From positions 3,658,001-3,722,000 of the forward strand of contig OY759767.1 of assembly GCA_963662705.2 (NCBI GenBank): a DNA stretch of 64,000 nt. The letters run 5' to 3'. A program made the position numbers and the translations under genes. The DNA comes from JAPPHA01 sp963662705. GTDB taxonomy: Bacteria > Pseudomonadota > Alphaproteobacteria > Rhodobacterales > Rhodobacteraceae. Numbering within the stretch: position 1 is the first letter of the stretch; each line of letters opens with the position of its first letter. This document shows, piece by piece, positions 46,472 to 55,374 of the stretch. The notes beneath the pieces were generated by a model. That model saw only the letters and a list, made by a program, of their open reading frames with translations. It was not told the DNA's origin and did no database searches.

Positions 46472-46672
46472 TCAGTCAGGTCCGACGATTTGCCCTTCTA
46501 CCACATGTTCAAGCTCAAGATCGTCAATCGTGAGCACGACACGCGCAGAGAATTCCCGGCCGGAGGTTCGTTCCGTTCCTGCGTCCCTCATGGCGGCCTC
46601 GATTGCCTGCTGGGACGTGACACCTACCCGTTTGAGATACTTGCGCATGGTCATGTTGAATTCTTCGCTCAT
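46472..46672 (-). CDS. Small DUF6494-type protein
   Basis: 66-residue helical protein. Seen: EEFNMTMRKYLKRVGVTSQQAIEAAM and LTIDDLELEHVVEG. This pattern matches the DUF6494 family found beside Mrp in this locus. Two base pairs separate it from the Mrp gene. Function unknown. Confidence 0.75.
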   Translation of the reverse strand: MSEEFNMTMRKYLKRVGVTSQQAIEAAMRDAGTERTSGREFSARVVLTIDDLELEHVVEGQIVGPD

Positions 46673-47016
46673 TAAACCCTCCGGATGTCGATGGATAACC
46701 CGGCAACATAGTGCCGACCTTGCGAAAGTCGAGACAGAACAGCCACCTGCTGACGATTTCTGGGAATGTGGCGCCCGGAAATTGAAAAAAGACCGCTCCG
46801 AAGAGGATTCGGCAATGGCTCAAACCGGGCTCGCGGGGCCGGAGTCGCGGAGTCGTGGCAGTGATATTGACGGGACGCTCTCCGGGACTTTATGATTCCC
46901 CTACATCAGGAAAGTCGGCCGTCATCTGTACGGTTTAGTCAGACCAGGAGTACGCTCTGGGACAAGTCAGCCGAACGCGACTTCGAATTTTCAACCGAAC
47001 GCTGGCCGCAGCAGCG
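46673..47016. other. Divergent promoter region between accessory arms
   Basis: About 340 bp between the DUF6494 gene and the cytochrome-like gene. It should hold promoters for both but I could not identify defined sites. Confidence 0.4.
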
Positions 47017-47841
47017 GTGGTATTTTTCTCGTTTGCATTTTCAATAACACCGTCTGGTCCGGGGCTGGCCGAGGACAAGTCGATCAGGCTTCTGTCACCC
47101 GCGTCCCTGGCGGACGCCGGCCTCCTCACCCACATTCTGCCGCGGTTCAAGTTCAAAACCGGCATCGCGGTTACGCATTCGCCCGTCGCTGATCCAATGG
47201 CCGACTTTTCAGCACCGGCACCTGACGAAATCTGGTTCGTGGTCGATACCGGAGGCGAAAGTGGCGCCGGTAATCTCAGACCGGCGATGGATCGGATCCC
47301 GCTGTTTCATCACAGAACAGGTGCGGGTACCACTGATTATGTCGCCGTTGTGCTCGCCGATGGCAGAACCAGCCACGTGCAGACGTTCGTTGACTGGCTG
47401 GTTTCGCAAACCGGACGACGAACGATCGCTGCATTCGAGCCCGAAGGCGGCCAGACCTTTTTTCCGGCGGAGGCGACGATTGAAGCGGTGGCGGACGAAT
47501 CCCTGCCTGGCGACGCGCTCCTGGGCGAGAAACTCTCACTTACCCATTGCGGCCGTTGCCACGTTATCAACGAATCAAATCGCATGGCCGGGCTGGGTTC
47601 GACGCCGTCGTTCGGCGCCCTCAGGGCAAACGAAAGCTGGCTTGAACGATTCCAGTCGTTTTTTGCCCGGAACCCCCATCCGTCCTTCACTCAAATCGAG
47701 GGAATAACGGAACCATTCGATATCTCTCGGCCACCACCGATCGTCCCCCTGGAAATAACGATCGAGGACCTGGAAGCGATCCTGGCTTACGTAAGCCGAA
47801 TGGAGCCGGCAGATCTCGGTGCGCCCGTCCGAATGCAGTAG
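47017..47841 (+). CDS. Single-haem c-type cytochrome fused to a binding-protein-like domain
   Basis: About 274 aa, exported (FFSFAFSITPSGPGLAED as hydrophobic start). Seen: residues about 25-170 look like one half of a periplasmic tungstate/phosphate-binding protein (SPASLADAGLLTHILPRFKF; FVVDTGGESGAGN). The C-terminal half has one haem motif CGRCH in LSLTHCGRCHVINESNR and a distal Met in SRMEPADLG. Translation start uncertain: GTG 47017 gives a short signal lacking basic residues, yet the frame stays open upstream with RIFNRTLAAAA but without ATG, GTG or TTG. It could pass electrons to or from the molybdoenzyme. It runs convergent with the polyferredoxin gene. Confidence 0.65.
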   Translation: MVFFSFAFSITPSGPGLAEDKSIRLLSPASLADAGLLTHILPRFKFKTGIAVTHSPVADPMADFSAPAPDEIWFVVDTGGESGAGNLRPAMDRIPLFHHRTGAGTTDYVAVVLADGRTSHVQTFVDWLVSQTGRRTIAAFEPEGGQTFFPAEATIEAVADESLPGDALLGEKLSLTHCGRCHVINESNRMAGLGSTPSFGALRANESWLERFQSFFARNPHPSFTQIEGITEPFDISRPPPIVPLEITIEDLEAILAYVSRMEPADLGAPVRMQ

Positions 47842-47862
47842 TGCGGCGGCGGAACGAGGAAT

Positions 47863-49827
47863 TCAGTCCCGGCCCTTTCCGTTCATGTAGTCTGCAGTCG
47901 TTCGAACTTTGGGGCGCTCGCCCATCTGCATCGGATTTTCCCGGGAATGATACTGCGCCTTGATGCGGCAATCGTCACACATCCGGATCAGGCGACCGGC
48001 ATCGGAAGCCGCAAACATCGAATGCTTGCCTTCCAGCCTGGACACGATTTTCTCGACCGTGGATTTGACGCCAAATGGCGCACCGCATTCGATGCAGGAA
48101 TACGGCTCTTCCTCTTTCACGACCCGTTGCCCCAGCGCCGCGTCACTGAGGTCGAGTCGAGGCTGGAGCGTAATGGCGTTTTCCGGACAGATATTCGCGC
48201 ACAATCCGCACTGCAGGCAGGCGTCCTCTTGGAAGCGAAGTTGTGGGTGCTCAGGGTTGTCGCCGATCGCTCCGGACGGGCACAACGACGCACATGAAAG
48301 GCACAGCGTACAGGCTTCCGTGTCCACGACAATCGCACCGTATGGTGCTCCATCGGGAAGCGCGATCGGTTCTTCCATGTCCGGATTCAGTGCTTTTGCC
48401 GAGATTCGCGTGACCTCGCGGCGCCCGCCGAGCGGAAACACCGTTGCCGCAACTGGTTCGGTCGCCTCGAACCCGAAAAGGACATCCGACAGTGTCTCCG
48501 GATCATGGACATCGAGCATTCGAACGCGCGGCTGGTCCATAATCGCGAGCGCAAGCGCGCATTCGCGCTCAAGTACACCCCGTTCCGTGCGTGGAGATAC
48601 GAGCAGTTCGACAGACGCGAACCCCGTCGCTACGGCTGCCAACATTTCCGCGTGACCGAAACACGTGATCGATTCCATTGCCAGCGGGATGACGGAAGAA
48701 GGAAGCCCGCCCCCGTACCGTGCGCAAAGCGAGATCATTTCCGAGCCATGGTCTTCGTCATGAACAAGCAGACGGGGCTGCCCGCCACCGGCATCACGGA
48801 ATACGCGCGACAGGGTTTCAAGGCGGCGAAACAGGAACTCTGCCGGCGGGAGTTCATAGGAAACGGCTCCGGACGGACAGACCGAAGAACAGGCACCGCA
48901 ACCGGCACAGATCATCGGATCGACGGCCACGTGATCGCCGGCCGATGAAATCGCGCCAGTCGGGCAGGTATCCAGGCAACGCGTGCAGGCGGTTTTCTGC
49001 GCGCGCGAGTGCGCACAGAGATGCTGATCGAAACTGACGTAGAGCGGTTGTTCGAACGTTCCGGTCAGGTGCGATATCTCGAAGATGATGCGTTGAACGG
49101 CAAGCGGGTCGCCCGGGTCTGCCCTCAGGTAGCCCTCCCGCTTTCGAGGTGAAGGAAACAGCGGCGGTTTACCGCTCAGGTCCAGGATCAGGTCGCACTC
49201 AGATTGGCCGCCCGCCACCGGTTCGCCCAAAACGAAATCACCCCGTCCGCCCGGCTGAAGCTGTTGCAGGTTGCGAATGCTGACCTTGAAATTCCCCAGG
49301 CTTCCGCTCGCACCGGAAAGCTCGCCTCGAACGACCTCAAACCGCCGGTCGGGTGGAATGTCCGCGTTCCCCTCCACCAGCACGGTTACCCCGAGAACCT
49401 CGCAAAGTTGCAAGGCCGCCGGAAAAGCCACGTCCGGTGAACCCAGGATCAGGCAGAGTCCCTCCGACTGTACGTCAATCGACTTGACGGGCGGCGGCAC
49501 CAGCAACGTGTCGGCCATGATTGCAGCCATCTTCGGGCCGGGTGCCGACTTGTCGGCCGTCCAGCCGGCCCGGTCCCGAATGTCGACGTAGCGTGGCGGT
49601 TCGACGTCAAGTTCCGCGGCCAACTCATCGAAGACCGCGGTTTCTTGCTGGCAAGCAAATATCGAGTCTCCCTTGCCCATGAGATCTGCCGCAGCCGAAA
49701 GCTCCCGGGTACACAGTGCCGTATGGACTCGCGAACAGGAGACGCCACACTTGCTCTCGAGAAGTTTCCGGTCGACGGTTTGCGTTCCTTCACAATCGCA
49801 AAGAACTAGTTGTCGGGGCATTTCCAC
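47863..49827 (-). CDS. Multi-[4Fe-4S] electron-transfer protein
   Basis: 654-residue soluble protein. Seen: N-terminal CDCEG and CGVSC cysteines, then two pairs of ferredoxin-like cluster motifs (CTRCLDTCPTGAI with CAGCGACSSVCPSGAV in the middle; CTLCLSCASLCPSGAI with CLQCGLCANICPENAI near the C-terminus), and a final CIECG and CDDCR set. Such proteins shuttle electrons between a cytosolic or periplasmic donor and a formate-dehydrogenase-type enzyme. Its neighbours in related loci are the DUF3305 and DUF3306 genes, which here lie 10.9 kb away on the far side of the mobile mosaic, in the opposite direction. Confidence 0.88.
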   Translation of the reverse strand: MEMPRQLVLCDCEGTQTVDRKLLESKCGVSCSRVHTALCTRELSAAADLMGKGDSIFACQQETAVFDELAAELDVEPPRYVDIRDRAGWTADKSAPGPKMAAIMADTLLVPPPVKSIDVQSEGLCLILGSPDVAFPAALQLCEVLGVTVLVEGNADIPPDRRFEVVRGELSGASGSLGNFKVSIRNLQQLQPGGRGDFVLGEPVAGGQSECDLILDLSGKPPLFPSPRKREGYLRADPGDPLAVQRIIFEISHLTGTFEQPLYVSFDQHLCAHSRAQKTACTRCLDTCPTGAISSAGDHVAVDPMICAGCGACSSVCPSGAVSYELPPAEFLFRRLETLSRVFRDAGGGQPRLLVHDEDHGSEMISLCARYGGGLPSSVIPLAMESITCFGHAEMLAAVATGFASVELLVSPRTERGVLERECALALAIMDQPRVRMLDVHDPETLSDVLFGFEATEPVAATVFPLGGRREVTRISAKALNPDMEEPIALPDGAPYGAIVVDTEACTLCLSCASLCPSGAIGDNPEHPQLRFQEDACLQCGLCANICPENAITLQPRLDLSDAALGQRVVKEEEPYSCIECGAPFGVKSTVEKIVSRLEGKHSMFAASDAGRLIRMCDDCRIKAQYHSRENPMQMGERPKVRTTADYMNGKGRD

Positions 49828-50197
49828 ATCTGCACACAGGAATTGTTGTGAATCGGCGCGTCCCAGGTCGACTTGCCGCTCGAATCTGACCTTCCGATGC
49901 TTTCACGTTTTTTGTTTCCAGTAAAGTCGAACAGAATCCTTGGGAGCGATTGTCGTTTGCCATTCGGCGGCTTGACCAACCCGCTTCTACGTGGGGGTGC
50001 CAGTAACGAGGGTGTTCATCATCGATGTCCTTGGCGGGAAGACCAGGTAGCCCGTGATCGAACCCGGACGCGCGGGCGGTACATGATCAAGGATTGTCGG
50101 AGTTTTGCTCGCCGCTCTTGGCTTCGGCGGGTGAATAACTGTTTCTCGGCTGTATCGGACTCAAGAATCCCCACATTCCGAATCCAGATTAGGCCCT
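49828..50197. other. Left junction of the mobile mosaic
   Basis: No gene seen. Transition from the polyferredoxin promoter side into inserted DNA; boundaries cannot be fixed. Confidence 0.4.
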
Positions 50198-51073
50198 CTA
50201 GTCCCGTTCAAAGAACAGGTCCCGAACGAGAGTGTGGCAGAAATCCACGCACCCCGAGCAAAATCGCTCGAACTCCGGCCATTTATGTCCAGCAGGCCAA
50301 GTGCCGTTCCGCCCTGAAAGCTCACCAGTCCGGTCACTGTACGCCCCCAGTGACGCCATGTAAGCCTCGCGGCGTTCAACGGAAATCATCACCGGTGCCA
50401 ACCCAGACCTTAGTAGCGGAATGTTGGCAATCATCCTGGCCATCCTCCCGTTGCCATCGTAGAATGGGTGGATATTCGTGAAGCCGAGGTGCAGCCGCGC
50501 AAAGACGACATGTTCGTTGCCCGGACGAACGCCGATCGCGGACGCATCGTTGATCTCCTTCACGAGTTCCGTCATCAGAGACGGCACGTATTCCGGCTCG
50601 ATCAGCATGTGGAATACCTGTCGGCCGTCCGGGCCGCGGCTGACGATCCCGTTGGGTACCTTTTTCCACTGGCCGACAAGATCCGCTGGACGCCGCATGA
50701 CCGGTGGCAGAAGAACCTCGTGCATGTCCAGCAGGTCGCGCGTCTCCAACTCCCGGTCGAGGAGCGTCCAGAGGAGATCCAATGCCTCCGCCTGCCCACC
50801 CACCTCGTGGTACTGTTCGGCCGGCAACCCTGCGTACTCCCCGGTCTCGAGCCATGCGGTGGTCTGCTCCAGGGTGAGGATGTTTCCCTCAATCGCCGTC
50901 GAATGATGCGACCATGCCGCGCGGATCCTCTCGAGTGCTCGCGCTTGGGTTTCGGATTCCAGCCCAGCCAGGAACGGCGGTGGGTCAAAAGCGATCGGAG
51001 GACGATATCCCGGCCGTGCTTCCGGCCGCGGCATCTCGCCATGCGGCACGGTTTCGTTCGACCCCGTTGTCAT
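50198..51073 (-). CDS. Fic-domain protein (AMPylase-type)
   Basis: 291-residue Fic protein. Seen: the catalytic HPFYDGNGRMAR (HPFx(D/E)GN(G/K)R) near residue 192, and an N-terminal inhibitory helix with STAIEGN, the (S/T)xxxE(G/N) motif whose Glu blocks ATP. The conserved arrangement suggests AMP transfer to a Tyr, Thr or Ser of a target protein, kept off until the inhibitory helix moves. A Fic gene alone, within mobile DNA, may be a toxin-like or regulatory module. ATG 51073 is preceded by a strong GGGGAGG leader; the longer open frame has no support. Confidence 0.88.
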   Translation of the reverse strand: MTTGSNETVPHGEMPRPEARPGYRPPIAFDPPPFLAGLESETQARALERIRAAWSHHSTAIEGNILTLEQTTAWLETGEYAGLPAEQYHEVGGQAEALDLLWTLLDRELETRDLLDMHEVLLPPVMRRPADLVGQWKKVPNGIVSRGPDGRQVFHMLIEPEYVPSLMTELVKEINDASAIGVRPGNEHVVFARLHLGFTNIHPFYDGNGRMARMIANIPLLRSGLAPVMISVERREAYMASLGAYSDRTGELSGRNGTWPAGHKWPEFERFCSGCVDFCHTLVRDLFFERD

Positions 51074-51739
51074 TGCTGATCCTCCCCGGCCGCCTGTCCC
51101 GCATGACGCCGGCGTTCCACGGCGGTCGCTACCGCCGCGTCTGCGGGAAGTTGCCCGGAAATCACGTGTCCAATGCGCCTGCATTGACGTTCTTTTGCCC
51201 GCATAGTCCCGGCAATGTGGGGATAATCACTGTTACATGGGGTCATGAAAGAAGCAGCACGGGCGAAACGGAATCAGGTGAGTATTCCAAATGTGATCGC
51301 GTCATCGATGGGCAGGCGTACAGACTACCGGTAAGATGGACATGTCACGCTCGGCTGACGTTCCCTGCATGAATGCCTCGAGAGTTGCCTGGCGCTCGGC
51401 CGCAAAGTCAAGCGTATCGGCGAGAAAGCAGAGAAAATATCACCGCCTTTTTTCACGCCGAAATCCGTTTTGCCGACACCGCTGGCGCCAAATGGTTCGA
51501 TTCCTTCCTCCGCCAACTCCGAGACGCATGCGAATTCCTCCCGGTTGGTTTCAAGGGCAGCTGCGGCCTTGAAAAGCAACACGCCCGGCACGCAAATCCC
51601 GACAATGACAGGCTTTGCAACTCACATCGAACGCTCCCACGAAATCCTCACCAACTGATATTATCGCCGAAGGAAGGTCTTGTCACAAGCGCATGTAAGG
51701 CGCCGGCGTCCATGGTCGACTTGCCTGTGACGGTTTGCG
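51074..51739. other. Non-coding interval with decayed ORFs
   Basis: Short overlapping frames, none with a motif I know. The region contains a possible relic (51325-51591, minus, LFKAAAALETNREEFACV). It ends at the target duplication of the TnpB element. Confidence 0.4.
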
Positions 51740-51747
51740 CTTCGTTT
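51740..51747. repeat. 8-bp target duplication, left side of TnpB element copy 2
   Basis: CTTCGTTT flush against the element end. The same 8 bp recur at 57052-57059. Confidence 0.6.
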
Positions 51748-51776
51748 GGGACTTATAACGATGGGTTGACGGCGCG

Positions 51777-52488
51777 TCACGCCGCCAGCTTTCGATCAGT
51801 TTCACGGGTCACAGGGGTGGCCGGCGCCAACGCCCCTCGCCGTGCAGACACCCCAGTCCCTGAGGTCAAGATGTTGCGGGCCGCATTCAGGTCCGCATGG
51901 TCGGCATGGCCGCAGGCCACGCATTCGAACGTCCGGTCGTTCCGGTTTTCCGGGTCAGTGAACCCGCAGGCGTTGCACGACTGGCTGGTATATGCAGGGT
52001 TGACCTTGATCAGTTTTTTGCACCTGTAGCCGAGCTTCCCCTTCATGCCATGCCAGCCGGTGCTCAGGATCTCCCGGTTGAGACCGGACTTGGCCCTCAC
52101 CTTCGTGCCGGGGTTCTCGAGCGTGCCCCTTGCCGATTTGGTCATCCCCCGGGTGTTGAGCTTCTCGACAAACACCGTGCCCGCCCGGTTCGCGATCCGG
52201 CGACTGACCCGGTGTTGCCAGTTCTTGCGTCTGTTGGCCCGCTTTCGCTGGAGCCTCTGCAGCCTGAGCCTGGTTCTCATGCGCCGCCGTGACCCCTTGC
52301 GCTGGCGGGCAAGCCGGCGCTGGTTGCGCCCGATCTTCGCATCAAGCCGGCCCGTGTCGGGCGCGGGGATGATCTCGGCCCCTCCGGTCGTGTCCACCAC
52401 CGCCACCTGCCGGACGTTCATGTCCACGCCCGCCGTGACCCCGGTGTCGGGACGCTCCTCAGCCTCGACCTCGTAGCAGACGGTGACG
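51777..52488 (-). pseudogene. tnpB: tnpB copy 2, 3' exon (RuvC half)
   Basis: The 712-nt downstream part of an interrupted tnpB. Seen: GVDMNVRQVAVVD with the first RuvC Asp, VFVEKLN with Glu, HADHADLNAAR with Asp, the zinc-ribbon CxxC pairs (CNACG, CVACG). Nearly identical to copy 1. It is joined to the 5' exon at 56335-56843 only if the intervening introns are removed: 509 + 712 = 1221 nt, which equals copy 1 exactly, and the junction codon becomes TAC (Tyr; copy 1 has TAT) in W-Y-V-T. Labelled pseudogene because expression depends on splicing and an IS sits in the intron. Confidence 0.8.
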
Positions 52489-52496
52489 GTCGGGTA

Positions 52497-52536
52497 GGAC
52501 GCTGGCGCGCGCACCGTAGTCACGTTTCCAGCGTCC
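52497..52536 (-). ncRNA. Domain VI-like hairpin, outer intron
   Basis: Stem GGACGCTGG / CCAGCGTCC, nine Watson-Crick pairs, with the remaining 22 nt as loop or upper stem. Its inner-intron counterpart (55293-55332) keeps the pairing with GGGTGCTGG / CCAGTGCCC, where one A-T pair became G-C and two pairs became G-U wobbles. Confidence 0.6.
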
Positions 52537-52541
52537 CCCCT

Positions 52542-52578
52542 GAAATTCCGGACTTCCGGTTTTCCCGGGTCCGGCTTC
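52542..52578 (-). ncRNA. Domain V-like hairpin, outer intron
   Basis: 37 nt beginning GAAGCCGGACCCGG, GAAA apical loop, then ACCGGAAGTCCGG and AATTTC. It contains AGC near the 5' strand, where the catalytic triad would be. The inner-intron version (55338-55374) has the same length with a few substitutions. Confidence 0.55.
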
Positions 52579-52882
52579 AAGCGTCAGGCACCCCCGCAGG
52601 AGTTCGGTGCGGTGCCTTCCGCGTCATCCGCCACGCTTAAGGCTGACCCAGCCATACCCGTGGCATCATCCCGCGTTTGCGCCGCCCTTCGGCTCGACAG
52701 CACCACCCTTTAATCGGATGGTATTATCGGTCGGCACCGGGCTCTGTGTCCCGACATGACCTGCCGCCTTCGCCACCTGAGCCCAGAGGCCCTCACTCCG
52801 GGCGGGTTATGTTGTTCCGCCCATCACCGCTTAATCGGCCTCATCCGCCAGTCAGGAGGACTCCGCGTCCTTTCCCGTACTC

Positions 52883-52892
52883 CGGTTATGGA
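52883..52892. repeat. 10-bp target duplication, left (IS)
   Basis: CGGTTATGGA. Identical to 55025-55034, flush with the IS ends. Confidence 0.9.
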
Positions 52893-55024
52893 CAGGGCTA
52901 TTCTTTTGTTCGCAAGGTGATGGGTTTGGCCTGATATAGGTACTGGCCATTCTGTTTTCGCTATGGCACAGTGCGGGTCATGGAGACGCTGCCGGCCCCT
53001 GATTCGTTGATTGACTTGCGTTCTGTTTCGGTGCGCCCGACCTGGGGTGATCGGGAGCACCGGCGCTGGGACCGTTTGGTGGAGGAGCACCATTACCTGT
53101 CGTTCCATGGCGTGTTCGGCAAGGGCCTGCGCCATGTCGCGGTGCATGGTGAGACCTGGCTCGCACTGATCGGCTGGCAATCCGGCGCCTTCAAGCTGGC
53201 TGCGCGCGACCGCTGGATCGGCTGGACGTCCGAGCAGCAGTTCCGTCGTCTGCACCTGATCGCCAACAATTCCCGTTTCGTCATCCTCACGCCTGAACGG
53301 GTGCGCAACCTGGCCTCGCGGGTTCTGGGGCTGAGCCTGCGGCGGCTGTCTGCGGACATGCAGGCGGTTCACGGCTTTCCGGTGTTTCTGGCGGAAACCT
53401 TCGTGGACCCGGCGCTCTTTGCCGGGACCTGCTACCGCGCGTCGAACTGGCGCTCCCTGGGCTTCACGCGCGGCTTTGCCCGCGAACCCGGCGGCGCGGC
53501 GCGCTGGCGCCATCACGGCCAACCCAAGGAGATCTTCGTGTACGAACTGACAGAGGGCGCCACAGAGGCGCTGGGCCGGAGCGAGACACCGCCACACTGG
53601 GGGGCCGGGCAACACGGCGAACCGATGGCGACGCCGCGGCTGCGCAGCCTGTTCGAATGCCTGGGCGACGTGCCCGAGTGCCGCCATGCCCGGGGCAAGC
53701 GTTATCCGCTCAGGACCATTCTGGCGATCGCGGTCGCGGCCCGGCTTGCCGGCTACCGGGGCGTGACCGCCTTCGCCCAGTTCGCCGCCCTGCTCGCGCA
53801 GGAGCAACTCGAGGCCGTGGGCGCGTTCTGGAGCGAGAGCAAGCAACGCTACACCGCGCCGACCACCACCACCTTCCACACCATCCTCGCTCAGCTGCCG
53901 CCCGACACGCTGGACAACGCCATCAGCCAATGGACCGCCCAGCACGGCGACGCACATGCCCCCGTGGCCATGGACGGAAAGGACATCCGGGGCGCCTCGA
54001 AGCAGACCGAAGACGGACGGCGCATGATGGTCGCCGCGGTCGAGCACGGGACCGGACTGGTCCTCAAGCAGGTCGAGGTCGATGCCAGGAGCAACGAAAT
54101 CCCGGCCGTGCGCAAACTCACCAGCGGGCTCGGTCTCGCCGGGCGCACCGTCACCCTCGACGCGATGCATGCCCAGCACGAGACCGCGCGTTACCTGCTC
54201 GAGAGCGATGCCGATTATGTGCTCAGCGCCATCAAGGACAACCAGGAAACCATCCACAACGAGCTCAAGGCGATCGACTTCACCAACGCGCCCTGGCACG
54301 AAACCATCGACAAGGGCCATGGCCGGATCGAGCGACGCCGCTGTGCCGTCGTCGACCTCTCCGGCGCCGAATGGGACGGATACGCCGCTCTCCACGGGCG
54401 CCAGCAGGCACTGTGCATCGCGCGCGAGCGTGAGGTCATCAAGACCGGCGCGCGCAGCACCGAAGTGATCTGGAGCCTGACCTCGCTCGACGCCGCGCGC
54501 GCCGGACCCGAGGAATTGCTGGCCCTGGTGCGCAACCACTGGCACATCGAGAACCGGGTCCACTACGTTCGAGACTTCACCTACGACGAAGACCGATGCC
54601 GGGCGTATGTGCGGCACATGCCACGCAATCTCGCCTGCCTGACCAACGCGGCCATCGCCATCGTGCGCTGTGGCGGCCGCTTCCGTTTCATGCCCGAGGC
54701 CAATCGCCATTATGCCGCACGGGCGCAGGAGGCCCTCGACGCGATCCTGATCGCGCCAACCGCATAATCCCGCAGACCCAAACCTGGAGCAGAAAGCGCC
54801 CGGACGCGCCGTCGAGCGGCGCGGTGCGAACACCTGTGCCCGACAGGACCGAAAACCCCATCAGCGGACCCGGGCAGAGCCATGACAGCCGTCCACGGCA
54901 AGCGAACATTCCCCAGACCACGCAAATGACAAACAATGTCACGGCCGGATCCAGCTTGAATGCCGGCTCAAGGCAAAATCTCCATCACCTCACACAACTC
55001 AGTCAGAACAAAAGAATGTTCCTG
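52893..55024 (+). mobile_element. Insertion sequence with DruA-ISAs1 fusion transposase
   Basis: Complete 2132-bp IS. Terminal inverted repeats CAGGGCTATTCTTTTGTTC (left) and CAGGAACATTCTTTTGTTC (right, reverse complement) match at 16 of 19 positions. A perfect 10-bp duplication CGGTTATGGA flanks it. It is inserted in the outer group II intron; joining 52892 to 55035 restores the same sequence as seen in the inner-intron copy. It carries one ORF. It is longer than typical ISAs1-family elements (about 1.2-1.5 kb) because of the extra N-terminal domain. Confidence 0.9.
52980..54767 (+). CDS. DruA-domain + ISAs1-type transposase fusion
   Basis: A 595-residue fusion. N-terminal about 210 residues resemble the DUF4338/DruA domain: EEHHYLSFHGVFGKGLRHVA, AARDRWIGWTSEQQFRRL, NNSRFVILTPERVRNLASRVLG, FLAETFVDPALFAGTCYRASNW. 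The C-terminal about 380 residues are an ISAs1-type DDE transposase: RLRSLFECLGDVPECRHAR, VAMDGKDIRGAS (Asp), TVTLDAMHAQ (Asp), RNHWHIENRVHYVRDFTYDED (Glu). DruA is known as the defining protein of Druantia defence; its function in an IS is unknown. ATG 52980 or GTG 52971 start. Confidence 0.85.
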   Translation: METLPAPDSLIDLRSVSVRPTWGDREHRRWDRLVEEHHYLSFHGVFGKGLRHVAVHGETWLALIGWQSGAFKLAARDRWIGWTSEQQFRRLHLIANNSRFVILTPERVRNLASRVLGLSLRRLSADMQAVHGFPVFLAETFVDPALFAGTCYRASNWRSLGFTRGFAREPGGAARWRHHGQPKEIFVYELTEGATEALGRSETPPHWGAGQHGEPMATPRLRSLFECLGDVPECRHARGKRYPLRTILAIAVAARLAGYRGVTAFAQFAALLAQEQLEAVGAFWSESKQRYTAPTTTTFHTILAQLPPDTLDNAISQWTAQHGDAHAPVAMDGKDIRGASKQTEDGRRMMVAAVEHGTGLVLKQVEVDARSNEIPAVRKLTSGLGLAGRTVTLDAMHAQHETARYLLESDADYVLSAIKDNQETIHNELKAIDFTNAPWHETIDKGHGRIERRRCAVVDLSGAEWDGYAALHGRQQALCIAREREVIKTGARSTEVIWSLTSLDAARAGPEELLALVRNHWHIENRVHYVRDFTYDEDRCRAYVRHMPRNLACLTNAAIAIVRCGGRFRFMPEANRHYAARAQEALDAILIAPTA

Positions 55025-55034
55025 CGGTTATGGA
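55025..55034. repeat. 10-bp target duplication, right (IS)
   Basis: CGGTTATGGA, identical to 52883-52892. Confidence 0.9.
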
Positions 55035-55292
55035 CACGGTCCTTGACATTCAAGGGTCACAACATCCTGTCTGTCCTCCTCACCTTCCGGACTTTCACCG
55101 CTGAACTCTCCGGGATTGCCGCCATCTCTACGCCGGGGATCCGGTGCGTGCTCCTCAGTTCTTCCACACCGACACTGGCCATCAGGCAGTGGTAAGGCCC
55201 TTGGCATCTACCAATACCCCGCAAGTCGAATTCCATGCGGGGGCCGGCTTTCGACGCTTCAGACGAACGTTCGCTTTCGCTACGGTCGGGTA

Positions 55293-55332
55293 GGGCACTG
55301 GCGCGCGCACCGTAGTCACGTTTCCAGCACCC
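55293..55332 (-). ncRNA. Domain VI-like hairpin, inner intron
   Basis: Stem GGGTGCTGG / CCAGTGCCC (seven Watson-Crick and two G-U pairs), 40 nt as in the outer intron. Its third pair is G-C where the outer intron has A-T, a covariation supporting a selected RNA structure. Confidence 0.6.
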
Positions 55333-55337
55333 CCCCT

Positions 55338-55374
55338 AAAATTCCGGACGTCCGGTTTTCCCGGGTCCGGCTTC
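55338..55374 (-). ncRNA. Domain V-like hairpin, inner intron
   Basis: GAAGCCGGACCCGG, GAAA loop, then ACCGGACGTCCGG and AATTTT; same length as the outer copy. Carries ACGTCCGG, the common bacterial domain V 3' strand. Confidence 0.55.

Noticed and set aside
52824..54833. Long reverse-strand ORF of 669 codons
   Set aside because: Antisense of the DruA-ISAs1 transposase gene; its residue pattern follows the sense codons and has no motif.
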